Shown here piece by piece: positions 16,473 through 26,349 of a DNA stretch of 64,000 bases; the first letter of the stretch is position 1, and each line of letters starts with the position of its first letter. The DNA comes from Noviherbaspirillum autotrophicum. Lineage in GTDB: Bacteria > Pseudomonadota > Gammaproteobacteria > Burkholderiales > Burkholderiaceae_D. The notes beneath the pieces are model-generated. The model had not been told where the DNA came from and searched no databases. It worked only from the letters and a program-made list of their open reading frames with translations. The stretch is taken from contig NZ_JWJG01000028.1 of NCBI RefSeq assembly GCF_000818395.1, positions 1,177,946-1,241,945 of the forward strand. Direction: 5' to 3'. Made by a program: the position numbers and the translations under genes.

Positions 16473-19403
16473 ATGAATAACTTGATTGCGCTCTCCGCAG
16501 ACTATTACTGGGAACAGGACCCGGAATGTCGCTTTACGCGGCTGCAAGGCACGGGCGCACATTCCATTATTGCAGCCGATGACTTGTCGCAGGCGTTGGG
16601 AAAGGCGCCATGGGATATCGCGGGAATCGTGCCGCAGGATGCGGCCTGGACGGCGCTCAAGGAAATCGTCGCGCGTCGTGACATGTTTCGCGACGTTGAA
16701 TGGCTATGGAGCGCCGGCGCCGCCGGCACTCGCTACCTCAGCGTAGCGGGTGAACCAATCTTCGATGGCGAAGGCCGCTTTGCCGGCTACCGGGGCATCA
16801 TGCGCGACATGACCGCGCAAAAGAGCAGCGAAGCGGCACTGCGCCGCTTTCGCGCGGCGATGGATGCGTCGGGCGATCCGATCTTTCTGATCGACCGCGA
16901 AACGATGCGCATCATCGATGCCAACGACATCGCCTGTCATGCCAGCGGCTACAGTCGCGATGAACTGCTGACGCTGGGGCCGCCCGATTTCCTGCTGTCG
17001 GACCGCGCCGAGATCGAGCGCGATTTCGATGCCGTCATCGCGAGCGGGCAGGGCATGACCAGCGAATGCAGCGCGCGCGACAAGGCTGGAAATATCTATG
17101 TCTTCGAGCTGCAGCGGCGCGCCATCCGATTCGGCGAGCGCTGGGTGATTGTCACCATCGGCCGGGATATCACGCGCCGCAAGCGGGCCGAAGAAGCTGC
17201 AGTGCAACTCGGCCAGATGTACGCGGCCATCAGCGGCACCAACGAAGCCATCCTGCATGCACGCAACCCCGAGGAACTGTTCCAGCGTGTCTGCGAAGTC
17301 GCCGTGCACAGCGGCCAGATCGTTACCGCCTCGGTCCTGCTGCCCGACCCGCAGTCGGAGTGGGTGCGCGTGGCGGCGGTGGCCGGCTCCGGTGCTGAGA
17401 CGCTACGCAGCCTCCACATCTCCTTTGACGAAAGCAAGCCGGAAGGGCGCGGCGTGGCAGGGCCGGCGTTTCGCACCCAAAAGGCATGCATCATCAATGA
17501 TTTCCTTAACGATGAGCGGGTGCGGCCGTGGCGCGCCGCCGCCGGCAAGGAGCACGCCGCATCGTGCGCGGCGCTGCCCCTGATCCGTGGCGGCCAATCG
17601 GTCGGCGTGCTGCTGCTGTATTCGCGCGAAACCTATGCGTTCGACGATGAAATCGTGCAGCTGCTGGAACGCATGGCGCGCAACATCGTGTTCGCGCTGG
17701 ACAATTTCGAGCGTGAAGTCGAGCGCCAGAAGGCGCTGGAAGCCTTGCGCGCCAGCGAAGAAAAATACCGCAGCATCCTCGAGAACATGGATGACGGTTA
17801 CTTCGAGATCGACCTTGCCGGCACCTATATGGTCGTCAACGACGCGCTGTGCCGGCTGCACGGCTGCAGCAAGGACGAAGCGCTGGGGATGAATTACCGC
17901 GACTATATGGATGCCGACACGGCGCAAACAGTGTTCCGGGTATTCAATGAAGTATTCCGCACCGGTCAATCCGGCGAGCTGGCCGAATATCCGGTGTGGC
18001 GCCAGGATGGCACGCGCTGCGTGGCCCAGACTTCGGTGCAGCTCATCGTCGATGCGCGCGGCACGCCGACCGGATTTCGCGGCATCTCGCGCGACATTAC
18101 CGCGCGCAGCAGGGCGCAGGAAGCGCTGCGCGCCAGCGAAGAGAAATACCGCTCGATCCTGGAGAATATCGAAGAGGCATATTACGAGGTCGATATTTCC
18201 GGCTGCCTGCAGATGTGCAACGAGGCATTCTGCCGCATGTTCGGCTACACCATGACGGAAGTGATCGGCCTGAACTACCGCCAGTACCATTCGCCGGACG
18301 AATCGATGTATGTCTTCGCCAATTTCAACGAGGTGTTCCGGACCGGCATCACGAAGAAGGGGATCGACTGGCGCCTGCTGCACAAGAATGGCGACATGGT
18401 CATGTGCGAGGGATCGATCCATCTGGTGCGCAATGCCTGCGGCGAGCCGGTGGGCTTTCGCGGCTTCCTGCGCGACGTCACCGCGCGCCGCGAAATGGAG
18501 GCGGCGCTGCGCGAGAGCGAAGAGCGTTTCCGCGACTTGACCGAACTGTCGTCCGACTGGTACTGGGAGCAGGACAGCGACTTCCGCTTCATGCAGATCA
18601 ACGGCGACGTGCTCGGCAAGACCGGCATGGCGGCATATGACTATCTGGGCCGGACCTTGTGGGAGATGCCCTTCGAGAAGGTGCCGGCCGAACAGTGGAT
18701 TGAGCACAAGGCGCGGCTGGCCGAAGGCAAGCCTTTCTATGAACTGGTGCTCAAGGCCGCCGGCGCGGACGGGGCGCTGCGCTACGTGAGCATCAGCGGC
18801 TTGCCGATGCTCGACGGCGACGGGCGGCTGATCGGCTACCGTGGCACCGGCAAGGACATCACCGAGCGCAAGGTGGCCGAAGAGCGCATCCGGCACCTCG
18901 CCAGCCACGACATCCTGACCTCGCTGCCGAACCGGATGATGTTCAACCAGATGCTCAGCCACCAGGTGCAGCAGGCGCGCCGTTATGGACGCCGGTTTGC
19001 GGTGATGTTCATCGACCTGGACCACTTCAAGGCGGTCAACGACAATTTCGGCCATGAAGCCGGCGACATGCTGCTCAAGGAAACGGCCAAGCGCCTGGCC
19101 GACAGCGTGCGCGCCAGCGATTTCGTGGCGCGCCTGGGCGGCGACGAATTCGTCGTGATCATCCAGGAAATGAGCGACATCGGCCAGCTGCGCTGCATCG
19201 CCCAGAAGGTCGTGGCGGCGGTGCGCGCGCCGCTGCTGCTGGCCGGCACGACGCACCATGTGACGGCCAGCGTCGGCATCTGCGTGTTCCCGGACCATGG
19301 CCTTGATGAAGATGCGCTGCTGAATCATGCCGACGCAGCCATGTACGAAGTCAAGCACAGCACCAAGAATGCATTCCAGTTCTATTTGCCGCACGATAGC
19401 TGA
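16473..19403 (+). CDS. Multi-PAS/GAF diguanylate cyclase
   Basis: A soluble 976-residue protein that should make c-di-GMP. Order: PAS (about 1-115, SADYYWEQDPECRF), PAS (about 120-240), GAF (about 250-410), PAS (about 425-545), PAS (about 550-670), PAS (about 680-800, SSDWYWEQDSDFRF), then GGDEF (about 810-975) with intact active site RLGGDEF and NDNFGHEAGD. No EAL domain. The third and fourth PAS copies start with the same EALRASEEKYRSILEN, and the first and last share WYWEQDS-type beginnings, so the sensor arose by internal duplication. No membrane helices are present. ATG 16473 is preceded by GGAGG (16459-16463). Confidence 0.9.
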   Translation: MNNLIALSADYYWEQDPECRFTRLQGTGAHSIIAADDLSQALGKAPWDIAGIVPQDAAWTALKEIVARRDMFRDVEWLWSAGAAGTRYLSVAGEPIFDGEGRFAGYRGIMRDMTAQKSSEAALRRFRAAMDASGDPIFLIDRETMRIIDANDIACHASGYSRDELLTLGPPDFLLSDRAEIERDFDAVIASGQGMTSECSARDKAGNIYVFELQRRAIRFGERWVIVTIGRDITRRKRAEEAAVQLGQMYAAISGTNEAILHARNPEELFQRVCEVAVHSGQIVTASVLLPDPQSEWVRVAAVAGSGAETLRSLHISFDESKPEGRGVAGPAFRTQKACIINDFLNDERVRPWRAAAGKEHAASCAALPLIRGGQSVGVLLLYSRETYAFDDEIVQLLERMARNIVFALDNFEREVERQKALEALRASEEKYRSILENMDDGYFEIDLAGTYMVVNDALCRLHGCSKDEALGMNYRDYMDADTAQTVFRVFNEVFRTGQSGELAEYPVWRQDGTRCVAQTSVQLIVDARGTPTGFRGISRDITARSRAQEALRASEEKYRSILENIEEAYYEVDISGCLQMCNEAFCRMFGYTMTEVIGLNYRQYHSPDESMYVFANFNEVFRTGITKKGIDWRLLHKNGDMVMCEGSIHLVRNACGEPVGFRGFLRDVTARREMEAALRESEERFRDLTELSSDWYWEQDSDFRFMQINGDVLGKTGMAAYDYLGRTLWEMPFEKVPAEQWIEHKARLAEGKPFYELVLKAAGADGALRYVSISGLPMLDGDGRLIGYRGTGKDITERKVAEERIRHLASHDILTSLPNRMMFNQMLSHQVQQARRYGRRFAVMFIDLDHFKAVNDNFGHEAGDMLLKETAKRLADSVRASDFVARLGGDEFVVIIQEMSDIGQLRCIAQKVVAAVRAPLLLAGTTHHVTASVGICVFPDHGLDEDALLNHADAAMYEVKHSTKNAFQFYLPHDS

Positions 19404-19528
19404 GTGCGGGCGCCGCATTTTCGCCGCACTCATTGTCGGGGCGGATAGGCAGGATTCCTGAAATAGGGCATGCTCTGCGGATGCGGCCGATGCGCCGTTG
19501 TGGAGTGATTTGCGATAGGGATGAAGCG

Positions 19529-20599
19529 ATGCATTCTCGCGAGATGCAGCACAAGACATTTCTGCTGATGCTGATTGGGGTGACGATTGCCTTCGGCTGG
19601 ATCATCTGGCCGTTTTACGGGGCGGTTTTCTGGGGCGTGGTGTTGGCCATCCTGTTTTCCCCCCTGTACCAGCGCCTGCTGGACAGGGTGGGCCAGCGCA
19701 GCAACCTGGCGTCGATACTGACGCTGATGCTGTGCCTGCTGGTCGTCATTCTGCCCACCACGCTGATTGCGATATCGCTGCTGCAGGAAGCCGTCACCGT
19801 ATTCGAACGAATCCGCTCCAACCAGATCGACTTCGGCACCTATTTCCGGCAAGTCATCGATGCGCTGCCCGTCTGGCTGGTCAAGGTGCTCGACCGCTTC
19901 GGTTTCGCCCAGCTGGCGACGCTGCAGGAAAAGCTGGCCGCCAGTGCGGCGCAGGGCAGCCAGATCGTGGCCAAGCAGGCAGTCAACGTGGGCCAGAACA
20001 TGCTCGACTTCGTGATCAGCTTCGGCATCATGCTGTATCTGCTGTTCTTCCTGCTGCGCGACGGCAAGATGCTCACGGCGCGCATCAAGCAGGCGATCCC
20101 GCTGTCGGCCGCGCACAAGCATCAGCTGTTTGATCGGTTTACGACCGTGATCCGGGCCACTGTGAAAGGCAATATTGTCGTCGCCGTGGTGCAAGGGGCA
20201 CTCGGCGGTGCCATGTTCTGGTTTCTTGGCGTGCAGGCAGCGTTGCTGTGGGGCGCGCTGATGGCTTTCCTGTCGCTGCTGCCGGCCGTTGGCGCCGGTC
20301 TGGTGTGGGCGCCGGTGGCGATCTATTTCTTGCTCACCGGCGCCATCTGGCAGGGAGTGACGCTGATCCTGTTCGGCGTGTTCGTGATCGGGTTGGTCGA
20401 CAACGTGCTGCGCCCGGTACTGGTCGGCAAGGATACCCGCATGCCCGACTATATGGTCCTCATTTCCACCATCGGCGGCATGGCGCTGTTTGGCTTGAAC
20501 GGCTTCGTGATCGGGCCGGTGATTGCCGCGCTGTTCATCGCCGCCTGGGATATGTTCGCCGTCGAGCCCGACCTACACCATGGCGATGACGGCCGCTGA
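19529..20599 (+). CDS. AI-2E family transporter (YdiK/PerM-like permease)
   Basis: A 356-residue polytopic inner-membrane protein of the AI-2 exporter superfamily. Hydrophobic segments lie at about 9-45, 60-85, 150-180 (FVISFGIMLYLLFFLLRDG, a family hallmark), 205-260, 265-300 and 310-345; GLVDNVLRPVLVGKDTRMPDYMVLISTIGG is the diagnostic C-terminal motif. Members export small molecules or act as Na+(Li+)/H+ antiporters; the substrate cannot be told here. ATG 19529 sits behind an AGGGAT purine run; in-frame upstream codons are not family-like. Confidence 0.88.
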   Translation: MHSREMQHKTFLLMLIGVTIAFGWIIWPFYGAVFWGVVLAILFSPLYQRLLDRVGQRSNLASILTLMLCLLVVILPTTLIAISLLQEAVTVFERIRSNQIDFGTYFRQVIDALPVWLVKVLDRFGFAQLATLQEKLAASAAQGSQIVAKQAVNVGQNMLDFVISFGIMLYLLFFLLRDGKMLTARIKQAIPLSAAHKHQLFDRFTTVIRATVKGNIVVAVVQGALGGAMFWFLGVQAALLWGALMAFLSLLPAVGAGLVWAPVAIYFLLTGAIWQGVTLILFGVFVIGLVDNVLRPVLVGKDTRMPDYMVLISTIGGMALFGLNGFVIGPVIAALFIAAWDMFAVEPDLHHGDDGR

Positions 20600-20684
20600 A
20601 GTCGTGCCCCTGCATGCCGCTCGGCTGCTGCCGGAACGTTGCCGGCGCTGCAGTCTCCCTTCTTCAGTGTGCAGCGGGGACGGG

Positions 20685-20918
20685 TTAGGGCAGCGCTTCT
20701 TCTTCGCGCAGCCAGTCGAATAGCTGCTGCAAGCCGTGCTGCGAGATTTCGATGGTGCCCGAGGCGGTGCTGCCGCCATCCGTGTTTTGCCTGATCTGAA
20801 TCTGGATGGAAGCCCTGTTTTCAGGGGGTAAAGTCACGATCAGTTGTTCGGTGCCGCCGTCGGTCGCATTCTGGACTACGGCCTTGCCAAGCTCCACTTC
20901 ATGGAATGTCGATTTCAT
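20685..20918 (-). CDS. Hypothetical small protein, 77 residues
   Basis: Not recognised. The sequence (MKSTFHEVELGKAVVQNATD, ending QHGLQQLFDWLREEEALP) is soluble, acidic and cysteine-free and looks like a small alpha/beta fold. GGAG (about 20926-20929) precedes the ATG with good spacing. A 7-bp inverted repeat lies directly upstream. It is convergent with the AI-2E transporter gene. Confidence 0.6.
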   Translation of the reverse strand: MKSTFHEVELGKAVVQNATDGGTEQLIVTLPPENRASIQIQIRQNTDGGSTASGTIEISQHGLQQLFDWLREEEALP

Positions 20919-20936
20919 GCATTTCTCCGCGCGACG

Positions 20937-20958
20937 TTGATCTTTATTTATAGATCAA
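20937..20958. promoter_or_regulatory. Inverted repeat upstream of the 77-residue gene
   Basis: TTGATCT and AGATCAA arms separated by 8 A/T bases. It is perfectly symmetrical and could be an operator. The spacing is too long for the FNR consensus. Confidence 0.35.
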
Positions 20959-21304
20959 TTGCCTGGCATTTCGAGTCGGCGCCGCATCTAGAAGGATGAT
21001 CTTTGATTACCGTCAGCCGGCATTTGCGCAATCGGAAAGCGCAGTGCCCTTGCCTCAATGTAGTTAAGAAATAGGATGTCTTGAAAGATAGGGTTACGCT
21101 CGAACTCGTGCGCCTGGAAAATACGGGCAGGCACGTCTCTTCGGCCTCACTTCCCGGCGTGCATGGCTTGAGCTTGCGCATCGTGGCGGCACCGCCGCCC
21201 TGTTAGATTGATCCATGACTGTGGGGGAGCGGCGGGCGCGGTGCCGGTTGCGCTGCTGGCTAGACCCGTTCCATTCTCTATCCTGATTCCAACGCGAGGG
21301 AGCC
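20959..21304. other. Spacer with no recognised gene
   Basis: About 345 bp separating divergent genes. Frames here are short and lack ribosome-binding sites; no RNA gene was recognised. Confidence 0.5.
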
Positions 21305-22627
21305 ATGATGCGCGCATATCCGCCGCTGCTTGCCGGCATGCTGACTGTTCTGCTTGTCGGTTGTGGCGACGTGGCCAAGCTGCCGGTGGAGTCCGGGATC
21401 GGACCGCAGCCAGCCCTGCCGGAGCCGACGGTGTCGCTGATTCCCACGGTTCATGTCGCCAAGGCCACCGGATGGCCGGGCGGTGCCATGCCGCAGGCTG
21501 CCCGCGGTTTTGCCGTCAACGCGTTTGCCGGCGGCCTTGACCACCCGCGCTGGCTGTACGTGCTGCCCAACGGCGACGTGCTCGTCGCCGAAACCAATGC
21601 GCCGCCCAAGCCGGAAGACGGCAAGGGTATCCGTGGCTGGTTCATGAAGCGCTTCATGCAGCGCGCCGGCGCGGCCGGCCCCAGTGCCAACCGCATCACC
21701 CTGCTGCGCGACGCCGATGGCGACGGCGTGGCTGAAACGCGCAGCGTCTTCCTGCAGGGCCTGAATTCGCCGTTCGGCATGGCGCTGGTGGGCAACGATC
21801 TCTATGTCGCCAATACCGATGCCATCGTGCGCTTTCCCTATCAGCGCGGGCAATTGCGCATCAGCGCAGCCGGTACCCGGATCGCAAGCCTGCCCGCCGG
21901 TCCGATCAATCACCACTGGACCAAGAACCTCGTCGCCAGCCGCGACGGCCGCCGCCTGTACGCGAGCATCGGATCCAACAGCAATGCGGCGGAAAACGGC
22001 ATCGACAGTGAAACCGACCGCGCCGCGATCCTCGAGGTCGATCCGGCCAGCGGCAGCACGCGCGTGTTCGCCTCCGGCTTGCGCAATCCGGTCGGCATGG
22101 CATGGCAGCCGCAGAGCGGCGCACTCTGGGTCTCCGTCAACGAACGCGACGAACTCGGCAGCGACCTGGTCCCCGACTACATGACATCGGTAAAGGACGG
22201 TGCGTTCTACGGCTGGCCCTACAGTTACTACGGCCGCCATGTCGATACCCGCGTCAAGCCGCAGCGTCCCGACCTGGTCGACAAGGCGGTGGTGCCGGAC
22301 TACGCGCTGGGCGCGCATACCGCGTCGCTGGGGCTGACGTTTTATGAAGGCAGCCTGTTTCCCGCGTCATACGCCGGTGGCGCTTTCGTCGGCCAGCATG
22401 GCTCATGGAACCGCAAGCCGGCCAGCGGCTACCGGGTCGTGTTCATTCCGTTTGTAAACGGCAAGCCGGTCGGCATGCCGGAAGACGTACTGACCGGATT
22501 CCTGAGCGAAAAGGGCGAAGCGTTCGGCCGTCCGGTCGGCGTCGCCGTCGACCGCCGCGGCGCATTGCTGGTCGCCGATGATGTCGGCAATACCGTGTGG
22601 CGCGTGACGCCGGCCGCACCTAAATAG
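21305..22627 (+). CDS. Sorbosone-dehydrogenase-like PQQ-type beta-propeller lipoprotein
   Basis: A 440-residue secreted protein; the signal peptide ends LLVGCG, a lipobox, so it is probably membrane-anchored. The rest is a six-bladed beta-propeller of the soluble glucose / L-sorbosone dehydrogenase class, with recurring blades such as [68 protein letters not shown] and [31 protein letters not shown] and [13 protein letters not shown] match L-sorbosone dehydrogenase homologues. These oxidise sugars or aldehydes using PQQ; the real substrate is unknown. An in-frame ATG pair at 21305-21310 lies just after a GAGGGAGCC. Confidence 0.87.
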   Translation: MMRAYPPLLAGMLTVLLVGCGDVAKLPVESGIGPQPALPEPTVSLIPTVHVAKATGWPGGAMPQAARGFAVNAFAGGLDHPRWLYVLPNGDVLVAETNAPPKPEDGKGIRGWFMKRFMQRAGAAGPSANRITLLRDADGDGVAETRSVFLQGLNSPFGMALVGNDLYVANTDAIVRFPYQRGQLRISAAGTRIASLPAGPINHHWTKNLVASRDGRRLYASIGSNSNAAENGIDSETDRAAILEVDPASGSTRVFASGLRNPVGMAWQPQSGALWVSVNERDELGSDLVPDYMTSVKDGAFYGWPYSYYGRHVDTRVKPQRPDLVDKAVVPDYALGAHTASLGLTFYEGSLFPASYAGGAFVGQHGSWNRKPASGYRVVFIPFVNGKPVGMPEDVLTGFLSEKGEAFGRPVGVAVDRRGALLVADDVGNTVWRVTPAAPK

Positions 22628-22787
22628 CGTACTGTGCCAAGCTGGAAATGCACGCCAATTGAGGCAGCTCCAACGGCGTGAATGAATCGCGCACTAATCG
22701 ACTAGCGGCAATCTAACCAGCTTTCCGGCTACCGTCGCCTGGCGGGATTCATTGCCGCCCGCGCCGGCTGCTGTGGAGGAGAATGCT

Positions 22788-23798
22788 GTGAAAGCCTTCG
22801 CCCGCGCCCTGGCGGACCTGCATCACATCGCAAGCGCCGCTTCGATCCAGGAATTCCCCGCCGAGGCAATGCGCCTGCTGCGCAAATGGATCGCTTTCGA
22901 TGGCGCGGTACTGGGCATGGGACGCGCCGAACCGGTGCCGCAGGCAACGCTCGAGATTGCCGAAGCCTATGTGCACAACAGGGCGCCGTGCATTCTCGAC
23001 GATTATGCCGAGGTGTCGGCCGCCGACCCCATTACGCACGCCTTCCTCGACGGGCTGGTTGCACCCTTGCGCTGCGACTGCCGCAGCCTGTACGCCAGCC
23101 GCGCGCTCGACGCGCTTGCAACGTTTTCACGCAGACACGACCTGCACCACCTGATGATCTTTGGTGACGCGCCGCTGGCGCAGGCGCCGGCACGCTGGCT
23201 GGTCATGTACCGTGGTACCGCTTTGCCATTTAGCGCTGGCGATGAGCAGCGCCTGTATGCGCTGTGGCTGCACCTGGACATTGCGATCAGCGCCAATTGG
23301 CACCACGCGCTGGAGCGCATCGCATCCGACCGCACGGCAGCGGCCAATTCCCCTGCCGATTCCGCCACGGCGGTGACTGGCGCCATGCGGCGCGCCCTGG
23401 CACTGGCAACGAAGCATGGCGCCATTCTCGCCGCCGATCCCCTGTTTGTTGCGCTAATGCGCAGGGAATGGCCGGACTTCCAGGAAATCAGCCTGCCGCA
23501 GCCGGTGCTCGACAGCTTCCTGCAGCGGCAAGGCTACCGGGGAAAATGCATCGATATCCAGTTTGCCGGATACGCCGGATGCATTGCCTGCAGCGTCAAG
23601 CCAGTTGCGCCGGCACGCCTGAGTCCCGCCGAAAACCGGGTCGCCATGCTGTTTTCGGCTGGGATGAGCCAGAAGGAAGTGGCGCGCGCGCTCGGCGTAT
23701 CCGAGCATACGGTGCGCGCGCAATTGAAAAGCGCGTATGCCAAGCTCGGTGTGCATGACAAGGCGGAACTGACCCGCTATGTCGTCCTGAACTCGTGA
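22788..23798 (+). CDS. LuxR-family transcriptional regulator (GerE HTH)
   Basis: A 336-residue regulator with a C-terminal GerE-type helix-turn-helix (LSPAENRVAMLFSAGMSQKEVARALGVSEHTVRAQLKSAYAKLGVHDKAEL, about residues 280-330). The N-terminal 270 residues carry no recognised sensor, but their helical character could hold a GAF-like fold. GTG 22788 is selected because GGAGGAGAA (22775-22783) stands 4-5 bp before it. It is isolated from the genes on either side; its targets are unknown. Confidence 0.82.
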   Translation: MKAFARALADLHHIASAASIQEFPAEAMRLLRKWIAFDGAVLGMGRAEPVPQATLEIAEAYVHNRAPCILDDYAEVSAADPITHAFLDGLVAPLRCDCRSLYASRALDALATFSRRHDLHHLMIFGDAPLAQAPARWLVMYRGTALPFSAGDEQRLYALWLHLDIAISANWHHALERIASDRTAAANSPADSATAVTGAMRRALALATKHGAILAADPLFVALMRREWPDFQEISLPQPVLDSFLQRQGYRGKCIDIQFAGYAGCIACSVKPVAPARLSPAENRVAMLFSAGMSQKEVARALGVSEHTVRAQLKSAYAKLGVHDKAELTRYVVLNS

Positions 23799-23931
23799 TA
23801 CGGCGTGCCTGCCGTCATGTTGTTTGGGCAAGCGCAGAGCCGCCTGCGCAGAACGGTGATACAAGCTACCTTTCCGTCTTTAACCGGCGTGCGCTGCGCA
23901 CGGCACACGCCACTTCATTTCAGGCAAAGAC

Positions 23932-24345
23932 ATGCGTTCTCTCCTTGCACGGCTGATGTCCGATCCGCGCTATCGCACCTTAGCGTCGCGCGCTGCCTTC
24001 CTGCTTTATGCCGCAGTGATCGTGGGCGGGTCGATTCCCGGTGCGCGCGCCGAAGTCGGTGAACTTGCTTCCGGCCTGACTTTGCATCTGACGACGTATT
24101 CCGTCATCGCCTTGCTGCTGTTTTGCGGTGCGCAAGGCAGCTCATCGCACAAGGCATGCAAGTCGTTCCTGCTCATCGCCGCCATGGGCGCGGTCGACGA
24201 ATGCGTGCAAAGTCTTTTCCCCTACCGCGGCGCCAGCCTCGTGGATTGGTTCGTCGACCTCAACGCCGGCTTGTTCACCACGGCGATCCTGTGGTTGATC
24301 TGGCCAAAGGACGAGATTGGCGAGAAGTCGACCTCGCTTTCCTGA
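23932..24345 (+). CDS. VanZ-like membrane protein
   Basis: A 137-residue inner-membrane protein with about four hydrophobic segments. DECVQSLFPYRGASLVDWFVDLNAG matches the VanZ-like core pattern (E..Q...P.R..s..D...N..G). VanZ itself lowers teicoplanin sensitivity; chromosomal homologues have no settled function. No resistance genes are near it. Confidence 0.78.
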   Translation: MRSLLARLMSDPRYRTLASRAAFLLYAAVIVGGSIPGARAEVGELASGLTLHLTTYSVIALLLFCGAQGSSSHKACKSFLLIAAMGAVDECVQSLFPYRGASLVDWFVDLNAGLFTTAILWLIWPKDEIGEKSTSLS

Positions 24346-24484
24346 AGCGGCGCTGGGTGCCTGCCGCTATTCCGGATGCTGTTCCGGCACTAAATGATGC
24401 ATGCGGGAACTAGTTGTCGGCCGCCTGTCTAAGCGTGCACCTCGCCATCGTCGATGCATCTGGCACGTCGCTTGCATTTTTCGA

Positions 24485-24865
24485 ATGACGAGGCAACAGA
24501 CACCACAGGAAAAGCACAAATTGTATTCATTAAAAAACATCCGGCGCATACGCGGCTTGGACGGCTCTGGCGTGACGGCATCGATTTACCGCGGCGGCCT
24601 GCGTGTAGGCTGGGTGCAGATCCCGGCTGATGGTGGTGCCGCCTTGTTCACGTTTGACAGCGATGGCGACCGCGCGCCGTTTGAAGAATATGTCGAGCAC
24701 TGGTGGGACACGTCGCAAACGCAAGTGTCGTTTGAACTTACCGCTGTCGAATTTGCCCGCGCCACTCCCGGCTTCACGCCGCGCCTGCATGCAAAACTGA
24801 AATATTGGGTCACTGCCCTGGTCGGGGCCGCCACCCAAGTAAGGAAATTCAGCCCGGCTCCCTAA
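24485..24865 (+). CDS. Hypothetical protein, about 126 residues
   Basis: Not recognised. The sequence (SLKNIRRIRGLDGSGVTASIYRGG, then FTFDSDGDRAPFEEYVEHWWDT) suggests a small soluble alpha/beta protein. No good ribosome-binding site precedes the ATG at 24485; an in-frame TTG at 24521 behind AGGAAAA is an alternative start giving about 114 residues. Its stop overlaps by three bases the stop of the convergent ChaN gene. Confidence 0.55.
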   Translation: MTRQQTPQEKHKLYSLKNIRRIRGLDGSGVTASIYRGGLRVGWVQIPADGGAALFTFDSDGDRAPFEEYVEHWWDTSQTQVSFELTAVEFARATPGFTPRLHAKLKYWVTALVGAATQVRKFSPAP

Positions 24866-25830
24866 TCCGGCTGCCTGAGCGCCACTGGCGCCGCCGACTG
24901 CGCTGGAATCGTGTCGCATGGATCGTCCGAACGCGACACGCGTGGCGTAAACCACACGTAATCGAACGCCGGACCCAGCGGCCCGTTCGCATAAGTGGCA
25001 GGATTTTGCGCCGTATCCACCTGTACCATTCCCACCGATAGCAGCACCGCCTTGGGCGCCCGCGCCGCCATATAGAGCGGGACTGCCATATCGCGGCGTG
25101 CATGGCCGTCGCCGACAATGGCCACCGCGCCTGCGTCGGCGAAACGCAACATCGTGTCCGCCATGACGGCGTCGCGCGCGCGTTGCGCCTTGGCGACCGC
25201 GTCGACGGCACGTCGCGGCAGCTTGCCGCAATGGCCGTCATCAATATCCTTGACCAGCTGCGCCTGGCGCTGCGGCGTCCATACGGTTTCCAGCGCCAGG
25301 CGCTCACTCTCGCCGGGACCAAGCGCGCCAAATCCCTGGCGCGACACCACCCGCAATTCTTCGCGTGACAAGTTGGCTGCTGCCACTGGCAATGTGTATT
25401 GCAGCGCCAGGCGCAGCAACGGTTCGTACGCTTGCCATTCCCATCCTTTGCGCATCAGTTCGCGCAACGCCTTGAGCTTGTCGCTGTGCGGCAGGCCGCT
25501 TTTAAGGATGGCATCCAGCTTGCCTTGCTGGTCGCGGTCGTACTGCTCCATCACCAGTGCCGGGCGCCTGCCGCGTTGCACGATTTGCGCCAGTAGTGTT
25601 GCCTGAATGTCGTGATGCGTCTGGTTGTCGTGAATTTCACCCAGCAAGACGAAACGCGCCTCGGACGCCTGCTGCGCCAGGACGGCGGGATCGACGAAGC
25701 GTTGCTCCGATGCTCCCCACACCTTGCCGATGAGCGGATGCCGTGTACGGTCCTCGCCCAGATGGGCGCAGGAAGCGAGTCCTAAAGCAAGCATGGCCAT
25801 CCCCACAAACCTTCCAAGCAGGCGTGGCAT
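24862..25830 (-). CDS. ChaN-family lipoprotein
   Basis: A 322-residue lipoprotein with the signal ending LGLASCA. The ChaN core is visible: ARFVLLGEIHDNQTHHDIQATLLAQIV, ALVMEQYDRDQQ, YEPLLRLALQYTLPVAAANLSR, and VAIVGDGHARRDMAVPLYM near the C-terminus. ChaN of Campylobacter binds two haems as an iron-regulated surface lipoprotein and has been linked to iron uptake; in betaproteobacteria the function is inferred only from homology. No Fur box was recognised upstream. Confidence 0.85.
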   Translation of the reverse strand: MPRLLGRFVGMAMLALGLASCAHLGEDRTRHPLIGKVWGASEQRFVDPAVLAQQASEARFVLLGEIHDNQTHHDIQATLLAQIVQRGRRPALVMEQYDRDQQGKLDAILKSGLPHSDKLKALRELMRKGWEWQAYEPLLRLALQYTLPVAAANLSREELRVVSRQGFGALGPGESERLALETVWTPQRQAQLVKDIDDGHCGKLPRRAVDAVAKAQRARDAVMADTMLRFADAGAVAIVGDGHARRDMAVPLYMAARAPKAVLLSVGMVQVDTAQNPATYANGPLGPAFDYVWFTPRVSRSDDPCDTIPAQSAAPVALRQPD

Positions 25831-25987
25831 CCTATTCCTTTATAAAAATAACTAATTAGCAATATTCCAATGGCTAGGAAAACTTCTTCCATTCTCGGGA
25901 ATGCTAAAGCAAAGGTATTTCTAATCTGATATTAAAAATAACGGCTCAATATCCGTCGCGGCTACGGTGGTCTTTGCGGTTTGAAAA

Positions 25988-26016
25988 TTGATACTTGGCG
26001 CCCCGCTGGTTACATT
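25988..26016 (+). promoter_or_regulatory. Predicted sigma-70 promoter of a small gene
   Basis: TTGATA (25988-25993), a 17-bp spacer and TACATT (26011-26016). A start near 26023 would leave a 20-base leader before the ATG at 26043. Confidence 0.45.
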
Positions 26017-26042
26017 ATTCATCCAAAAAACAGAGGAAAAAA

Positions 26043-26330
26043 ATGACTTATCTCACGGGCGGGGAAGATTCAGTAGCCGCCAATCGTGGCATGAATGGCA
26101 CTACCGTCCCCCAATTCCTCCCCCGGCCAGTCCGTCACGCGGCCACGACTGCTGGAAGACGGCGTGAGCGAGTTATGGCGCGAACGGGCGAATCGTCTTT
26201 AGGAAATCGGCGCCAGCCAGCAAGGTTAGAAATAATGCTGACTGTCGCCAAAGTAAGCGCTTCCTTTGGCGATCCGCACGGCCCTATCTTGGCTCGGCTG
26301 AAAGGCCCGACGCCTGCCGCTCCAGACTAA
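26043..26330 (+). CDS. Possible small hypothetical protein, 95 residues
   Basis: Frame with a plausible promoter (25988-26016) and GAGGA (26033-26037) before the ATG. The translation (MTYLTGGEDSVAANRGMNGT onward) is rich in Arg, Ala and Pro and shows no family feature. It lies in an 800-bp spacer between chaN-like and nrdJ. Evidence for translation is positional only. Confidence 0.35.
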   Translation: MTYLTGGEDSVAANRGMNGTTVPQFLPRPVRHAATTAGRRRERVMARTGESSLGNRRQPARLEIMLTVAKVSASFGDPHGPILARLKGPTPAAPD

Positions 26331-26349
26331 AAAGTCCACCCGGAAATTC

